Positions 46,597 through 56,743 of a stretch of 64,000 nt of DNA are shown here, one piece after another. Numbering within the stretch: position 1 is the stretch's first letter; each line of letters begins with the position of its first letter. The notes below the pieces were generated by a model. That model worked only from the letters and a program-made list of their open reading frames with translations, had not been told where the DNA came from and did not search any database. The stretch is from Thiomicrorhabdus xiamenensis. Lineage in GTDB: Bacteria; Pseudomonadota; Gammaproteobacteria; Thiomicrospirales; Thiomicrospiraceae. Position numbers and translations under genes: made by a program. The stretch covers positions 1,550,001-1,614,000 of the forward strand of contig NZ_CP054020.1 in NCBI RefSeq assembly GCF_013282625.1. Reading direction: 5' to 3'.

Positions 46597-47610
46597 TTAC
46601 CCATTCGTTTGCGGTTTTTCAACACCCAAATGCTGATAGGCTTGATTGGTTGCCAGACGTCCGCGCGATGTGCGTACGACAAATCCTTGCTGAACGAGAA
46701 ACGGTTCAATCACATCCTCGATGGTACCTCTTTCTTCACCCATTGCTGCCGACAAACTGTCGATACCGACCGGCCCACCATCGAATTTATTAATCAATGC
46801 GTCCAGAAAGCGCAGGTCCATCTTATCCAGACCAAGTTGATCGACTTCCAGCAGGTTTAGCGCAGCATTGGCGATCTCCTGGGTAATAATCCCGTCCCCG
46901 CGAACCTGAGCATAATCACGCACCCGACGCAGAAGTCGGTTAGCGATTCGCGGCGTTCCGCGAGCGCGTCTGGCGACTTCCATCGCCCCTTCCAAATGCG
47001 CTTCCAATCCAAGGATATTTGCCGAACGGGTGACGATCTGACACAACTCGTCATGCGAATAAAACTCCAGGCGCTGTACAAGGCCGAAACGATCGCGCAA
47101 CGGCGACGTCAAAAGTCCCGCCCGCGTGGTCGCGCCAACCAGAGTAAACGGCGGCAAATCGATCTTGACACTCTGTGCGGCCGGCCCTTCGCCGATAACG
47201 ATATCGATTTGAAAATCTTCCATTGCAGGATAGAGAACTTCTTCAACAACCGGGCTAAGTCTATGAATCTCATCAACAAAAAGTACATCATGCGGTTCAA
47301 GACGCGTCAGAATGGCCGCCAGATCACCCGGCTTTTCAATCACCGGCCCGGAGGTTTGACGCAAAGTTACGCCCATCTCTTGAGCGATAATATTCGACAA
47401 GGTCGTTTTCCCCAGCCCTGGCGGTCCGTACAACAAAACATGATCCAGCGGTTCCGCACGCATTTTAGCCGCCTGCATCGACAGACTTAACTGCTCGCGA
47501 ACCGCGCCCTGTCCGATATATTCGAAAAGCTGCTGCGGACGAACAGACGGCACATTGTAAATGTCGTCCTCGGTCTCTTGGGCACCGACAATACGATCCG
47601 TTTCAATCAT
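46597..47610 (-). CDS. ruvB: Holliday junction DNA helicase RuvB
   Basis: RuvB is the hexameric AAA+ motor that drives branch migration with RuvA. The 337-aa protein has Walker [11 protein letters not shown], Walker [18 protein letters not shown] and the arginine-finger/sensor 2 region [18 protein letters not shown], then a winged-helix DNA-binding end. ruvA ends directly before its start with no gap. Confidence 0.97.
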   Translation of the reverse strand: MIETDRIVGAQETEDDIYNVPSVRPQQLFEYIGQGAVREQLSLSMQAAKMRAEPLDHVLLYGPPGLGKTTLSNIIAQEMGVTLRQTSGPVIEKPGDLAAILTRLEPHDVLFVDEIHRLSPVVEEVLYPAMEDFQIDIVIGEGPAAQSVKIDLPPFTLVGATTRAGLLTSPLRDRFGLVQRLEFYSHDELCQIVTRSANILGLEAHLEGAMEVARRARGTPRIANRLLRRVRDYAQVRGDGIITQEIANAALNLLEVDQLGLDKMDLRFLDALINKFDGGPVGIDSLSAAMGEERGTIEDVIEPFLVQQGFVVRTSRGRLATNQAYQHLGVEKPQTNG

Positions 47611-48273
47611 TTAGATTTTCACCCCTTGCAGCGCGGCCTTAATCACTTCTTCAAGAAGCATTCCGTCCTGGTACGCCTGTTTGACCATTTTTTCCGCCTG
47701 AGTCGATTTGTATCCTAAAGCCAATAATGCCTCAACCGCCTTATTGACAACCATGACTTCACCCTTAAGATTGTTAAGAGAATTTTTAGCTTCTCCAGCC
47801 ATATCGCCTGAAGGCTGAAGCGTGAAATCTTCCGTCGCATAGTTAAGCAGCCCAGCTTCGACCAGAGGTTTTAGACGATCACGGATCTCGATCTGCAGAC
47901 GTTCGGCGGTTTTCTTGCCGACACCGGGAATTCTTGTCAAAGCGGTAACATCGCCCTGCTCGACAGACTGACAGAATTCATTGACCGACATCGAAGAGAG
48001 AATCCCCAAAGCCATCTTGGCCCCGACACCGTTAACCTTCAATAAGGTTTTGAACAGAGTTCGCTCCGCTTCCGAAGCAAAGCCGTACAGCTGGATCAGA
48101 TCTTCACGTACATGCATATGCGTCAGCAACAGCACCTCGGATTCCTCATCACCGCTTTGCAACTGGTAGAAAGTCGACATAGGCGCTTCCACCTCATAAC
48201 CGACGCCGCGAACGTCAAGCCACAGTAGAGGCGGCTGCTTCTTCACCAAGATTCCTTTTAAAAAACCGATCAT
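47611..48273 (-). CDS. ruvA: Holliday junction DNA helicase RuvA
   Basis: RuvA (220 aa) binds the four-way junction and recruits RuvB. It has an N-terminal OB fold, tandem helix-hairpin-helix motifs ([15 protein letters not shown] and [15 protein letters not shown]), an acidic flexible linker and the C-terminal RuvB-binding domain ([17 protein letters not shown]). It directly precedes ruvB. Confidence 0.97.
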   Translation of the reverse strand: MIGFLKGILVKKQPPLLWLDVRGVGYEVEAPMSTFYQLQSGDEESEVLLLTHMHVREDLIQLYGFASEAERTLFKTLLKVNGVGAKMALGILSSMSVNEFCQSVEQGDVTALTRIPGVGKKTAERLQIEIRDRLKPLVEAGLLNYATEDFTLQPSGDMAGEAKNSLNNLKGEVMVVNKAVEALLALGYKSTQAEKMVKQAYQDGMLLEEVIKAALQGVKI

Positions 48274-48298
48274 ATCCTATTGATTCCAAAAAGATAAA

Positions 48299-48820
48299 TT
48301 AAAATTTTGTACCCTTAGAAAGGGTTTCCGCATCCAATCCCAGTGACATATAACGATCATGACACAAAGCACAGGCTAAAGCGTCCGCTGCATCTTCCTG
48401 CGGACACTCCGTTAACTTCAAAAGATTCTGCACCATATATTGCACTTGGGTTTTTCCGGCATGCCCTTTACCGACAATCGTATTCTTAACTTGGGTAGGG
48501 GTATATTCCATAATCGGCACATCTTTGATTGCAGCGGCACATAAAATCACCCCGCGAGCTTGTCCCAGCGTAATCGCCGATTTAGGATTTTTATAGACAA
48601 AGACTTTCTCTACCACAACCACATCCGGCTGATATTGGTCGATGATTTGGCAGATTGATTCGAAGATATTTTTAAGACGTTGCGATCCGGAAAGTTTTTC
48701 GACCCGGATCACTCCACTGACAATATAGTTGGGATTAAAGCGACCGGATTCGATAACACCGAATCCGGTTTTGCGAGAACCTGGGTCAACACCTAAAATC
48801 CGTTTTTTCGCTTTTTGCAA
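48299..48820 (-). CDS. ruvC: Crossover junction endodeoxyribonuclease RuvC
   Basis: RuvC (173 aa) resolves Holliday junctions. Its acidic site is visible: LGVDPGSRKTGFGV (first Asp), VVVEKVF (Glu) and the late EDAADALACALCH segment, with GKGHAGKTQVQ between. It lies 25 bp before ruvA. The yebC gene usually upstream is missing and nadA is there instead. Confidence 0.97.
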   Translation of the reverse strand: MQKAKKRILGVDPGSRKTGFGVIESGRFNPNYIVSGVIRVEKLSGSQRLKNIFESICQIIDQYQPDVVVVEKVFVYKNPKSAITLGQARGVILCAAAIKDVPIMEYTPTQVKNTIVGKGHAGKTQVQYMVQNLLKLTECPQEDAADALACALCHDRYMSLGLDAETLSKGTKF

Positions 48821-48879
48821 GAGCTTCTCCTGCCGTTAACCCAGTGAAGATTAAAGATAAATGATTAAACGGAGCAAGA

Positions 48880-49959
48880 CTATTTAGTCTGAACCAGTCC
48901 CGCTTGACGGGAAAATTCGAGCATCCTCTGCACAGAGTTCAAGGCCTTTTTACGTACCTCTTCGTCAAGCACAATTTCCGGCGCCATATTACGCAAACAA
49001 TCGCGCAGATTTTCCAAACCGTTCATCGCCATCCACGGACAGTGCGCACAGCTTTTGCAGGTTGCGCCATGCCCGCCGGTCGGCGCCACATACAACTGTT
49101 TTTCCGGAGCCAATTGCTGCATTTTGTAGAAGATATTGTAATCCGTAGCAACAATAAACTCTTTATCCGGCATCGTCTGCACAGCGTTGAGCAGAACTTT
49201 GGTAGACCCGACCACATCAGCCTGATCGACCACCGATGCCGGCGACTCCGGATGAACCAGAACCTTGGCTTGAGGATGTTTTGTGCACAATTCATCCAGT
49301 TCAAAACTCTTGAACTCATCGTGCACAATGCAGTGTCCCTGCCAACGGATCATTTCGATTCCGGTTTCTTTTTCGATCCAGTTGCCAAGATGCCGATCCG
49401 GTGCCCAGATAATTTTTTCACCTTTCTCTTTGAGATGACGCACTATCTGCAAAGCATTCCCTGAGGTCACAACCCAGTCGGCAATTGCTTTAACCTCGGC
49501 ACTGGTGTTGGCGTAAACCACAACCGTATGCTCCGGATGCTGGGCACAGAATTCGGCAAATTCTTTGGCGGGACAACCAACATCAAGAGAACAGGTTGCT
49601 TCAAGATCCGGCATCAGAACGGTTTTTTCCGGGCTGAGCATTTTCGCAGTTTCGCCCATAAAACGTACGCCGCAGACAACGAGAACGTCGGCAGCGGACT
49701 GTGCACCGAAATTGGCCATTTCAAGCGAGTCCGCGACAACGCCGCCGGTTTCTTCCGCCAGAGCCTGCAATTCATCATCGACATAATAATGCGCCACTAG
49801 CTGAGCATTATGCTGTTTCAGAAGTTGCTTGATCTCATCCTTAAGTGCCTGCTTCTGCTGCTTGTTCAACCACGGCTGAGTCGGCGCGTCCGAAGCAAGC
49901 TTCTGGATACGCGACTCAAGCTGAACAGGAATCTGCTTGGCGTGAGACTCTGACATCAA
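48880..49959 (-). CDS. nadA: Quinolinate synthase A
   Basis: NadA condenses iminoaspartate and dihydroxyacetone phosphate to quinolinate for NAD. The 359-aa protein has the cluster-type Cys residues in [19 protein letters not shown] and [10 protein letters not shown], which can ligate a 4Fe-4S cluster, plus the HYYVDDELQ segment. It lies 5 bp after aspS, inside what is normally the yebC position; no nadB or nadC is near. Confidence 0.96.
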   Translation of the reverse strand: MMSESHAKQIPVQLESRIQKLASDAPTQPWLNKQQKQALKDEIKQLLKQHNAQLVAHYYVDDELQALAEETGGVVADSLEMANFGAQSAADVLVVCGVRFMGETAKMLSPEKTVLMPDLEATCSLDVGCPAKEFAEFCAQHPEHTVVVYANTSAEVKAIADWVVTSGNALQIVRHLKEKGEKIIWAPDRHLGNWIEKETGIEMIRWQGHCIVHDEFKSFELDELCTKHPQAKVLVHPESPASVVDQADVVGSTKVLLNAVQTMPDKEFIVATDYNIFYKMQQLAPEKQLYVAPTGGHGATCKSCAHCPWMAMNGLENLRDCLRNMAPEIVLDEEVRKKALNSVQRMLEFSRQAGLVQTK

Positions 49960-49964
49960 AACTC

Positions 49965-51755
49965 CTATTTATCCGCAGATCGTACCGGCTTACGGAAACG
50001 CAACAACAACTCTTGCAGCTGGGCATTATCAACCATTCCCGGTGCTTCGGTCAGAGGACAAGCCGCCGATTGTGTTTTCGGGAAAGCGATTACATCGCGA
50101 ATCGAAGGAATATCACCCAGAATCATGACCAGACGATCCAACCCGAACGCCATACCGGCATGCGGAGGACAACCGTACTTCAGAGCATCCAGTAGGAAGC
50201 CGAACTTATCTTGTGCTTCTTCGTCGCTGATTCCCAGCAACTTGAAGACCGCAGCCTGCATCTTGCTGTCGTGAATACGGACCGAACCGCCACCGACTTC
50301 CAGACCGTTAATAACCAGGTCATAGGCGCGTGACAGCATCTGGTGCGGCGCATCATGGTTAAGAATTTCTTCGGTTGTCGCTTTCGGCTGGGTAAACGGA
50401 TGGTGAATCGCCACCATACGCGCTGTCTCTTCGTCTTCTTCAAACATCGGGAAATCAACAACCCAAACAGGTTTGAAACGCCCTTCCAGCATTCCCAGAT
50501 CTTCACCCAGTTTAACACGCAGCGCACCGATCGCATCGTTAACGACTTTCGCACTGTCTGCACCGAAGAAGACGATATCGCCATCCTGAGCGCCAACACG
50601 TTCCATGATCTGCATTACCTGATCAGGGAAGAATTTAATGATCGGAGACTGCAAACCGTCGATTCCGGCTGACATATCGTTGACCTTAATATAGGCAAGA
50701 CCTTTGGCGCCGTAAATACCGACAAATTTGGTATATTCGTCAATCTCTTTACGCGACATGGAACCCGCTCCCGGAACGCGCAGAGCGACTACACGCCCTT
50801 TCGGGTCTTTCGCCGGACCGGCAAAAACCTTGAATTCGATATCCTGTAGAAGGTCGGCAATGTCCACCAACTGCATGTCGATACGCAGATCAGGGCGATC
50901 AATACCGTATTTCTCGATCGCTTCGGCATAAGTCATGCGCGGGAAATCCCCTTCGAATTCATAGCCGATCGCTTCTTTGAAGATGGTTTTTGTCAGACCT
51001 TCCATCGTCTGCATAACCTGTTCTTCGCTCATGAAAGAGGTTTCGATATCCAGCTGGGTAAATTCCGGCTGACGGTCGGCACGCAGATCTTCATCACGGA
51101 AACAGCGCGTGATCTGATAATAGCGATCAAAACCGGACATCATCAGCAGCTGCTTGAAAAGCTGTGGCGATTGCGGCAAGGCAAAGAATTTATTTGGATG
51201 GGTACGGCTTGGAACCAGATAATCACGCGCACCTTCCGGCGTCGACTTGGTCAGAATCGGCGTTTCCATATCCATAAAACCGTTGTCGTCAAGGTAACGA
51301 CGCATAGCGCGCGTAATCCCGTAACGCAATCTCAGGTTGTTCTGCATTTCATCGCGTCGCAAATCGATATAACGGTATTTCAGTCGCGTCTCTTCACCGA
51401 CATTCTTCTCGTCCAATTGGAACGGGATCGGTTCCGCCATACTCAAGACATCAAGTTTCTCGGCAACGATTTCGATTTTACCGGTCGCCATATTCGGGTT
51501 AATCGTTCCCTCGGTACGAGGAATAACTTTCCCGGTAATGCTCAGAACACATTCGGCACGTAATTTTTCGGCTTTGCTGAAATTTTCAGCAGCATCAGGA
51601 TTAACAACAACTTGAACAAGCCCTTCACGGTCACGCAGATCGATAAAGATTACGCCACCGTGATCGCGACGACGGTGTACCCAACCGGCAACCTGTACCG
51701 TCTGATCGATTAAAGTTTCTGTTACTTGTCCACAATAATGCGTACGCATATTCAT
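49965..51755 (-). CDS. aspS: Aspartyl-tRNA synthetase
   Basis: This class II synthetase (596 aa, bacterial type) charges tRNA-Asp. It has an N-terminal OB anticodon-binding domain ([20 protein letters not shown]), motif 2 [18 protein letters not shown], the GAD insertion and motif 3 [10 protein letters not shown]. Whether it also charges tRNA-Asn cannot be told from this window. DUF502 lies upstream, nadA just downstream. Confidence 0.97.
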   Translation of the reverse strand: MNMRTHYCGQVTETLIDQTVQVAGWVHRRRDHGGVIFIDLRDREGLVQVVVNPDAAENFSKAEKLRAECVLSITGKVIPRTEGTINPNMATGKIEIVAEKLDVLSMAEPIPFQLDEKNVGEETRLKYRYIDLRRDEMQNNLRLRYGITRAMRRYLDDNGFMDMETPILTKSTPEGARDYLVPSRTHPNKFFALPQSPQLFKQLLMMSGFDRYYQITRCFRDEDLRADRQPEFTQLDIETSFMSEEQVMQTMEGLTKTIFKEAIGYEFEGDFPRMTYAEAIEKYGIDRPDLRIDMQLVDIADLLQDIEFKVFAGPAKDPKGRVVALRVPGAGSMSRKEIDEYTKFVGIYGAKGLAYIKVNDMSAGIDGLQSPIIKFFPDQVMQIMERVGAQDGDIVFFGADSAKVVNDAIGALRVKLGEDLGMLEGRFKPVWVVDFPMFEEDEETARMVAIHHPFTQPKATTEEILNHDAPHQMLSRAYDLVINGLEVGGGSVRIHDSKMQAAVFKLLGISDEEAQDKFGFLLDALKYGCPPHAGMAFGLDRLVMILGDIPSIRDVIAFPKTQSAACPLTEAPGMVDNAQLQELLLRFRKPVRSADK

Positions 51756-51881
51756 TTAACCCTTTTGCTAAAAGTCTTTTAAAAAATTTCAAATCTATCG
51801 GTAAGCCATCTTACCTTGCCCCGCGAAGGGAGCTGTTAAACGGGCGGCAATATCAATTTCAACGCCCGATTAACCGTAATA

Positions 51882-52562
51882 CTATCTATCGGAATTCTTT
51901 TCCTCGCGAACCGCTTCCGCTTTACTCAATTCTTCCGCAGCCTGCGGCAGTGAGTCCGGCGCAACAACACCTCCGGAAATCACCATTTTCAAAGCATCAT
52001 CGACCTCAATATCCAACTTAACCACCTCTTTGCGATCCGCCATGATAAAGAAGCCGGAGGTCGGATTCGGCGTCGTCGGAACAAACAGATTGACGACTTC
52101 ATCGAATCCGGTTTTTCGCTGCGGCTCCGACATATTTTTTCCGGTTTGGAAAGCCAGCGTCCACAACCCTTTACGAGGGTATTCAATCAGAAAGACATTC
52201 TGGAATGTCTGCTCGCCGGAGCCGAAAACCGCCTCGGCAATCTGTTTCACCGCTTTGTAAATGCTTCGAACCAGCGGAATTCTCGACAGAATCGATTCCC
52301 AAATGCCGACCAATTTACTGCCAAGAAGGTTCGCGGCCAGAACACCGGTAATCAAAATCAGCAGGAAGGACAGAAGAATTCCCAACCCCGGAATATTGAA
52401 TCCCAAAAGGGTTTCAGGTCGGTATTCCAACGGCAGCAATAACAGACTGCGATCAAACAGATCAACCAGGAACTTGATGACGGCGAGGGTCACACCAAGA
52501 GGGAGCCACACCAGAAGACCGGCAATCAAATAACGCTTTAAAAAGGACATGGCCTTATACAC
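51882..52562 (-). CDS. DUF502 family membrane protein
   Basis: This 226-aa protein has two N-terminal membrane segments (YLIAGLLVWLPLGVTLAVI and GILLSFLLILITGVLAANL), then a soluble domain with the SRIPLVRSIYKAVKQI and NPTSGFFIMADRKEV segments typical of DUF502. Its role is unknown. A DUF502 gene beside aspS is a recurring proteobacterial arrangement. Start may be at 52562 or at the ATG 52550. Confidence 0.86.
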   Translation of the reverse strand: MYKAMSFLKRYLIAGLLVWLPLGVTLAVIKFLVDLFDRSLLLLPLEYRPETLLGFNIPGLGILLSFLLILITGVLAANLLGSKLVGIWESILSRIPLVRSIYKAVKQIAEAVFGSGEQTFQNVFLIEYPRKGLWTLAFQTGKNMSEPQRKTGFDEVVNLFVPTTPNPTSGFFIMADRKEVVKLDIEVDDALKMVISGGVVAPDSLPQAAEELSKAEAVREEKNSDR

Positions 52563-52784
52563 CGTTGAAAAAACTTAGCCGCTTATTATAAAGGAATAAT
52601 ACTCAGATTTGAAAAGGAAACCGGCGGTTTTCTTCGGTGATCGAAGAATAAACCGCGATTCAATCCCGAACGCACTTCAAGTCGGGTTAATACTGCACAA
52701 ACTCAAGACATAAAACCGTTTGCACCAGACTTATTCAGCAGTGCGTAAAAAGAGACAAGACGGAATAAAATCGGGCGTAATCGG

Positions 52785-53420
52785 TCAGATATAGATTTCA
52801 ATCGGCGGCTCCTTGGCAAGCCGCTTGATCAGGTCGCCGCGCGTCACCATACCGATAGGCTGCTCGACGGAATTCATGATAACCAGAGCACCGACACGAT
52901 ATTCGCTGAATACCTGAGCAACCTGACGGATATCGGTATCCCGACTAGTGGTAATCACCTGTTTCTGCATAACATCGAAAACCTGCTTCTCGCCGCCAAC
53001 CTCAATTTCGCCATTGTCGTCCAGCAATATTTTATGCAGCAAACGTTCCCGACTAAGAAGACCGACAAGCGTCGTTTCGTCTACAACCGGCAGATAGTCG
53101 ATTTTCAAGCGCGTCATCCGATCGAATGCCTGTGCCAGAGTCGCCTCCTGGTTGATGGTAATCAGCGGTTCGGACATAATTTCGGCGACCTGAACCGCAA
53201 CCCGTCTCTGTGGCTGCTCCTTGGCGCTCTGCTGATAAGCTCTCAACGCCTTGCTTTGACCGGCCAGAACCGACTGCTGCTTCCCCTCGTCCGGTTTCAA
53301 CTGCTCTAACCCGGTATCCTCCACTTTATTTACCCGAGTGGCAGGGTCAACCCTCAGAACAGGAAGCTGCTGCACGGTTAAAGCTAACGACTGGCCTTCC
53401 GGGCTATAGACAATAAACAT
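52785..53420 (-). CDS. Protein with two CBS domains
   Basis: This 211-aa soluble protein has an N-terminal segment of about 75 residues without a recognised fold, then two CBS domains: VAEIMSEPLITINQEATLAQAF...IDYLPVVD and VFDVMQKQVITTSRDTDI...GALVIM. Paired CBS domains usually bind adenine nucleotides. No enzymatic domain is attached, so the target is unknown. It is divergent from ispA. Confidence 0.85.
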   Translation of the reverse strand: MFIVYSPEGQSLALTVQQLPVLRVDPATRVNKVEDTGLEQLKPDEGKQQSVLAGQSKALRAYQQSAKEQPQRRVAVQVAEIMSEPLITINQEATLAQAFDRMTRLKIDYLPVVDETTLVGLLSRERLLHKILLDDNGEIEVGGEKQVFDVMQKQVITTSRDTDIRQVAQVFSEYRVGALVIMNSVEQPIGMVTRGDLIKRLAKEPPIEIYI

Positions 53421-53668
53421 ATCCGACTCTCGATAAATTCAAAAACACATCCCGGGAGACAAACCGCCCGGTGCATATACAATTATATCGGCTTGAATTT
53501 CAGTAACTTAATGCAAACAACAACGACGAGTGTACTTTATACACATTCCCTACCATTTAAACGTCGGCAAACAAATTTTGTACAGCGCAACGCTAATTCA
53601 TTAGAATAATTCTTTTTCGCCGCTAACGGGCGAGATTCTCCATCTCCGACAACCTCAGGAATTGACGT

Positions 53669-54550
53669 TTGCATACTCAACTAAACCTCTATCAACAGCG
53701 CATCAATCAATACTTGTCACTGAAAGTAAGTCAGCTTAAGCAGACAACTTGTCCGCAAAAACTTCAGGAAGCTATTGCCTATGCGACTCTGGACCAGGGA
53801 AAACGACTTCGACCTGCATTGGTTTATGCTTGCGGGGAAGCCCTGAATATGCCTCTGGAAATACTGGATACGCCTGCGGCTGCCGTTGAATTGATTCATT
53901 GCTACTCACTGGTACATGACGATCTTCCGGCAATGGACGATGACGAGCTTAGAAGAGGAAAGCCGACCGCGCATATTCAATACGACGAAGCGACGGCTAT
54001 CTTGGTTGGCGACGCTCAACAGACCCTGGCATTCCAACTGATTGCGACCGACGGACATATCAACGATCACAATAAAATCGAGATGATCAAAGTGCTGACG
54101 CACGCCGCCGGCTTAAACGGGATGATCGGTGGCCAGCAGATCGACATCGATTCCGCCGGAAAGTTACCGGAGCAATCGGCACTCGAACGGATGCATCAGC
54201 TAAAAACCGGCGCGCTGATCCAGGCCTCCCTTCTCCTTGGTGCCTGCCAGCATCCTGCATACCCGCAAATCAAGGAAGACCTTATCATCTACGCCAAGGC
54301 GGTCGGACTGGCCTTTCAGGTACAGGACGACATTCTGGACATCACTTCCGATACCGAAACCCTTGGTAAACCGCAGGGATCGGATCTAAAAGCAGACAAA
54401 TCCACATATCCGAAACTGCTTGGATTGCGCAAGGCACAGGCCTATCGTGACAACCTGGTCATTGAAGCCAAAAAAGCCCTGCAACGCCTGCCGTTTAAGA
54501 GTGATTTTCTGTGGGATTTAACGGACTATATTGCATCACGCGAGCATTAA
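53669..54550 (+). CDS. ispA: Farnesyl diphosphate synthase (IspA-type polyprenyl synthase)
   Basis: IspA builds geranyl and farnesyl diphosphate. The 293-aa protein has the first Asp motif DDLPAMDDDELRRGKPT and the second in FQVQDDILDIT, with GKRLRPALVY near the start. It starts at TTG 53669, supported by CAGGA 8 nt upstream. xseB and dxs, its frequent neighbours, are not here. Confidence 0.94.
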   Translation: MHTQLNLYQQRINQYLSLKVSQLKQTTCPQKLQEAIAYATLDQGKRLRPALVYACGEALNMPLEILDTPAAAVELIHCYSLVHDDLPAMDDDELRRGKPTAHIQYDEATAILVGDAQQTLAFQLIATDGHINDHNKIEMIKVLTHAAGLNGMIGGQQIDIDSAGKLPEQSALERMHQLKTGALIQASLLLGACQHPAYPQIKEDLIIYAKAVGLAFQVQDDILDITSDTETLGKPQGSDLKADKSTYPKLLGLRKAQAYRDNLVIEAKKALQRLPFKSDFLWDLTDYIASREH

Positions 54551-54668
54551 AGACAAAATCCGTATAAAACCGTTAAAATCCAACCAATTTCAGAGACTTA
54601 TCTTTTAATCGCTGTGTAATTTAAGATATAATTATTTGCTTAATTTGAATTTTTCAGGGTAAGCGTAA

Positions 54669-55052
54669 ATGGCGCAAAAATTTGTATTAAAAACCGTTCT
54701 TGATTTTGCCGCAGCCCACACTCTGCAAGGCTACCCCGGCGACTGTTCGAAACTGCACGGACATAACTGGAAAATTGAAGTCCAGATTGTCGGCAGTCAA
54801 CTGAATGAAATCGGAATGGTCGTTGACTTCAAGGAAATCAAACGTCACGCCAAAGAGGTGATCAAAGAGTTGGATCACACCTATCTGAACGACCACCCGC
54901 ATTTCACTCAGATCAACCCGACGGCTGAAAACATTGCTGCATTCCTGTACCGCCAGATTGCTGAACGCATCAGCGATGAACGAGTTGCTATGCACAGCAT
55001 TACCGTCTGGGAAAACGACCGCAACTGCGTCATCTATTCGGAAGACGAATAA
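54669..55052 (+). CDS. queD: 6-carboxy-5,6,7,8-tetrahydropterin synthase
   Basis: QueD converts dihydroneopterin triphosphate to 6-carboxytetrahydropterin, an early step of queuosine synthesis. The 127-aa protein has zinc His in DFAAAHTL and KLHGHNW, a catalytic Cys in GDCSKLHGH, and the LDHTYLND motif. It is followed by a strong terminator. queC is 14 kb away. Confidence 0.93.
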   Translation: MAQKFVLKTVLDFAAAHTLQGYPGDCSKLHGHNWKIEVQIVGSQLNEIGMVVDFKEIKRHAKEVIKELDHTYLNDHPHFTQINPTAENIAAFLYRQIAERISDERVAMHSITVWENDRNCVIYSEDE

Positions 55053-55077
55053 GGGGCTCCGCATGTTTTCAATTATC

Positions 55078-55109
55078 AAAAAGCCGGGAAATATAAACCC
55101 GGCTTTTTT
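55078..55109 (+). terminator. Terminator of queD
   Basis: AAAAAGCCGGG (55078-55088) pairs with CCCGGCTTTTT (55098-55108) with a 9-nt loop and a T run. Confidence 0.9.
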
Positions 55110-55211
55110 GTATCCGACAAACGCCCGATATTTTCGCAAAACCCGTTTCGGCTTGACCTTTTCAAGCCTTACTTTTAGCATTTGTGCAAAATATTCATTG
55201 AGACTCAATTC

Positions 55212-56027
55212 ATGCAAACACACCTAATGACGCCAATTGTGGAGCTGCCTCTCTTTTTAACGATTGCATTTTCCCTTCTTCTCGGTCTGATTATCGGCAG
55301 CTTCTTAAGCATGCTGACCTGGCGCATGCCGCGCTTTTTATTCGAAGCGGACGAAAATACCCCGCATTACAAAATAATGAGCATGGATCGTTCACATTGT
55401 CCGCATTGTCATGTCGCCCTGCCCTGGTACCGACTTATCCCACTCTTTAGCTGGCTTTACAGCAAAGGTAAATGCCACAACTGCCACGAACCGATCTCTA
55501 AACGCTATCCACTGATCGAACTCAGCAGCGCACTGTCGACAACTGCGGTCATCATGTATTTCGGCCTTTCACCCTTAGGGCTTGTCGCTTTGGTTTTTAC
55601 CTGGTACCTGCTGGCCATTACCGTCATTGATATCGAACATCAATTGATTCTAGACAACCTGAGCTTGCCATTGCTTTGGCTCGGCCTACTCTTAAATACT
55701 CAGGAAGTTTTCACCAGCCTCGAAATGGCCGTCTGGGGTGCCGCACTGGGCTACCTGCTTTTATGGCTGGTTTTTCACGGCTTTCGTCTGGCCACAGGAA
55801 AAGAAGGAATGGGGTATGGTGATTTCAAAATGCTGGCGGCATTGGGCGCTTGGTTCGGCGTCATGGCGCTCGCGCAAATTGTGCTGATCGCCGCCGTAAG
55901 CAGTATTGTGATCACAATCCTTTTAAGCCTGATCAAACTGCAAAAACACGATGCGCCTTTTGCTTTCGGTCCATTCTTGGCACTGGCCGGCTGGATCACC
56001 CTCTTTGCCGGAAGCAACCTTATTTAA
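55212..56027 (+). CDS. pilD: Type 4 prepilin peptidase/N-methyltransferase
   Basis: This inner-membrane aspartic protease cleaves prepilin signal peptides and methylates the new N-terminus. The 271-aa protein has zinc-type Cys pairs HCPHCHVALPWYRL and CHNCHEPIS, catalytic Asp in DIEHQLILDN and GYGDFKML, and about seven helices. The ATG at 55212 has a poor ribosome site, so a start at 55227 is also possible. No pilus or secretion gene is adjacent. Confidence 0.92.
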   Translation: MQTHLMTPIVELPLFLTIAFSLLLGLIIGSFLSMLTWRMPRFLFEADENTPHYKIMSMDRSHCPHCHVALPWYRLIPLFSWLYSKGKCHNCHEPISKRYPLIELSSALSTTAVIMYFGLSPLGLVALVFTWYLLAITVIDIEHQLILDNLSLPLLWLGLLLNTQEVFTSLEMAVWGAALGYLLLWLVFHGFRLATGKEGMGYGDFKMLAALGAWFGVMALAQIVLIAAVSSIVITILLSLIKLQKHDAPFAFGPFLALAGWITLFAGSNLI

Positions 56028-56038
56028 AACACATGCAT

Positions 56039-56068
56039 AAAAAAAGCCGGAAATAATTCCGGCTTTTT
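56039..56068. terminator. Bidirectional terminator
   Basis: GCCGGAA (56046-56052) and TTCCGGC (56057-56063) with flanking A and T runs lie between the convergent prepilin peptidase and DUF3579 genes. Confidence 0.9.
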
Positions 56069-56099
56069 ACATTATCGGGCTCGCACCAAGGGTTCTGGC

Positions 56100-56414
56100 T
56101 CAGCTTCCCAACTTTTCTTCATCGACATCGCAGACCTGAGTCATTTTCAGACCATTACTCTGAACGAAGTTCATAACATATTGATACATATTGGGGTTTT
56201 TAATTTCCAGCTCGGTATCGATAATCAAACACTTCTGCCCTTCATACAATTCAGGATGCAGCAAATCGGAATACACCAGTCGATGCGATTCACCAAAGGA
56301 AGCACCCATTGAAGAAATCCGATCAATCCAATCACTTGGCCTAAATTTTCGACCGTCCTCGGTCACACCTTGAATAACGTATTTACAATGCACTATTCTC
56401 TTGCCTATTTGCAT
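56100..56414 (-). CDS. DUF3579 family protein
   Basis: This 104-aa soluble protein has the family's core GRKFRPSDWIDRI and the PNMYQYVMNFVQSNGL segments. The function of DUF3579 is unknown. It converges on the prepilin peptidase gene and is divergent from aroG, with which it shares a 329-bp intergenic region. Confidence 0.8.
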   Translation of the reverse strand: MQIGKRIVHCKYVIQGVTEDGRKFRPSDWIDRISSMGASFGESHRLVYSDLLHPELYEGQKCLIIDTELEIKNPNMYQYVMNFVQSNGLKMTQVCDVDEEKLGS

Positions 56415-56743
56415 TTCTTAAAACTGCGAGGATTTTATCATAACTAGTTAAAATTCCGAGTGTTCAGTAGATTATTTTTAACTATCAAGTTAATAAGCAT
56501 TTTAAATACATAAAAACCCGCATATCCCTCAGCATAGAAGACTGCATAAGAATAAGCTTATGAAATCATTAAATTCGTTGTAAACTAAACCCCAAAAAAT
56601 GGCATAATAAGCGGTTTGGTGCGGTTTTCATTTATGAAATCCCTAAGAGAAGGTAAGAGGCGTCAAAACCCTCTCTGATCTCTGGCAATTCGCGGATGCG
56701 CACAGACGAAAGCGCACACTTAATCACATAAAAAGTAGTAACC
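56415..56743. other. 329-bp region upstream of aroG
   Basis: No protein-size gene. It is AT-rich at first. A possible -10 CATAAT lies at 56603-56608. In the 100 nt before aroG, AGAGG/CCTCT (56656-56660/56670-56674) and TGCGC/GCGCA (56697-56701/56712-56716) could form small hairpins. A 12-codon frame including its stop at 56696-56731 lacks aromatic codons, so it is not an obvious attenuator. Confidence 0.4.

Noticed and set aside
56696-56731. Leader peptide for aroG attenuation
   Set aside because: The 12-codon frame (stop included) has no Phe, Tyr or Trp codon and a poor ribosome site.
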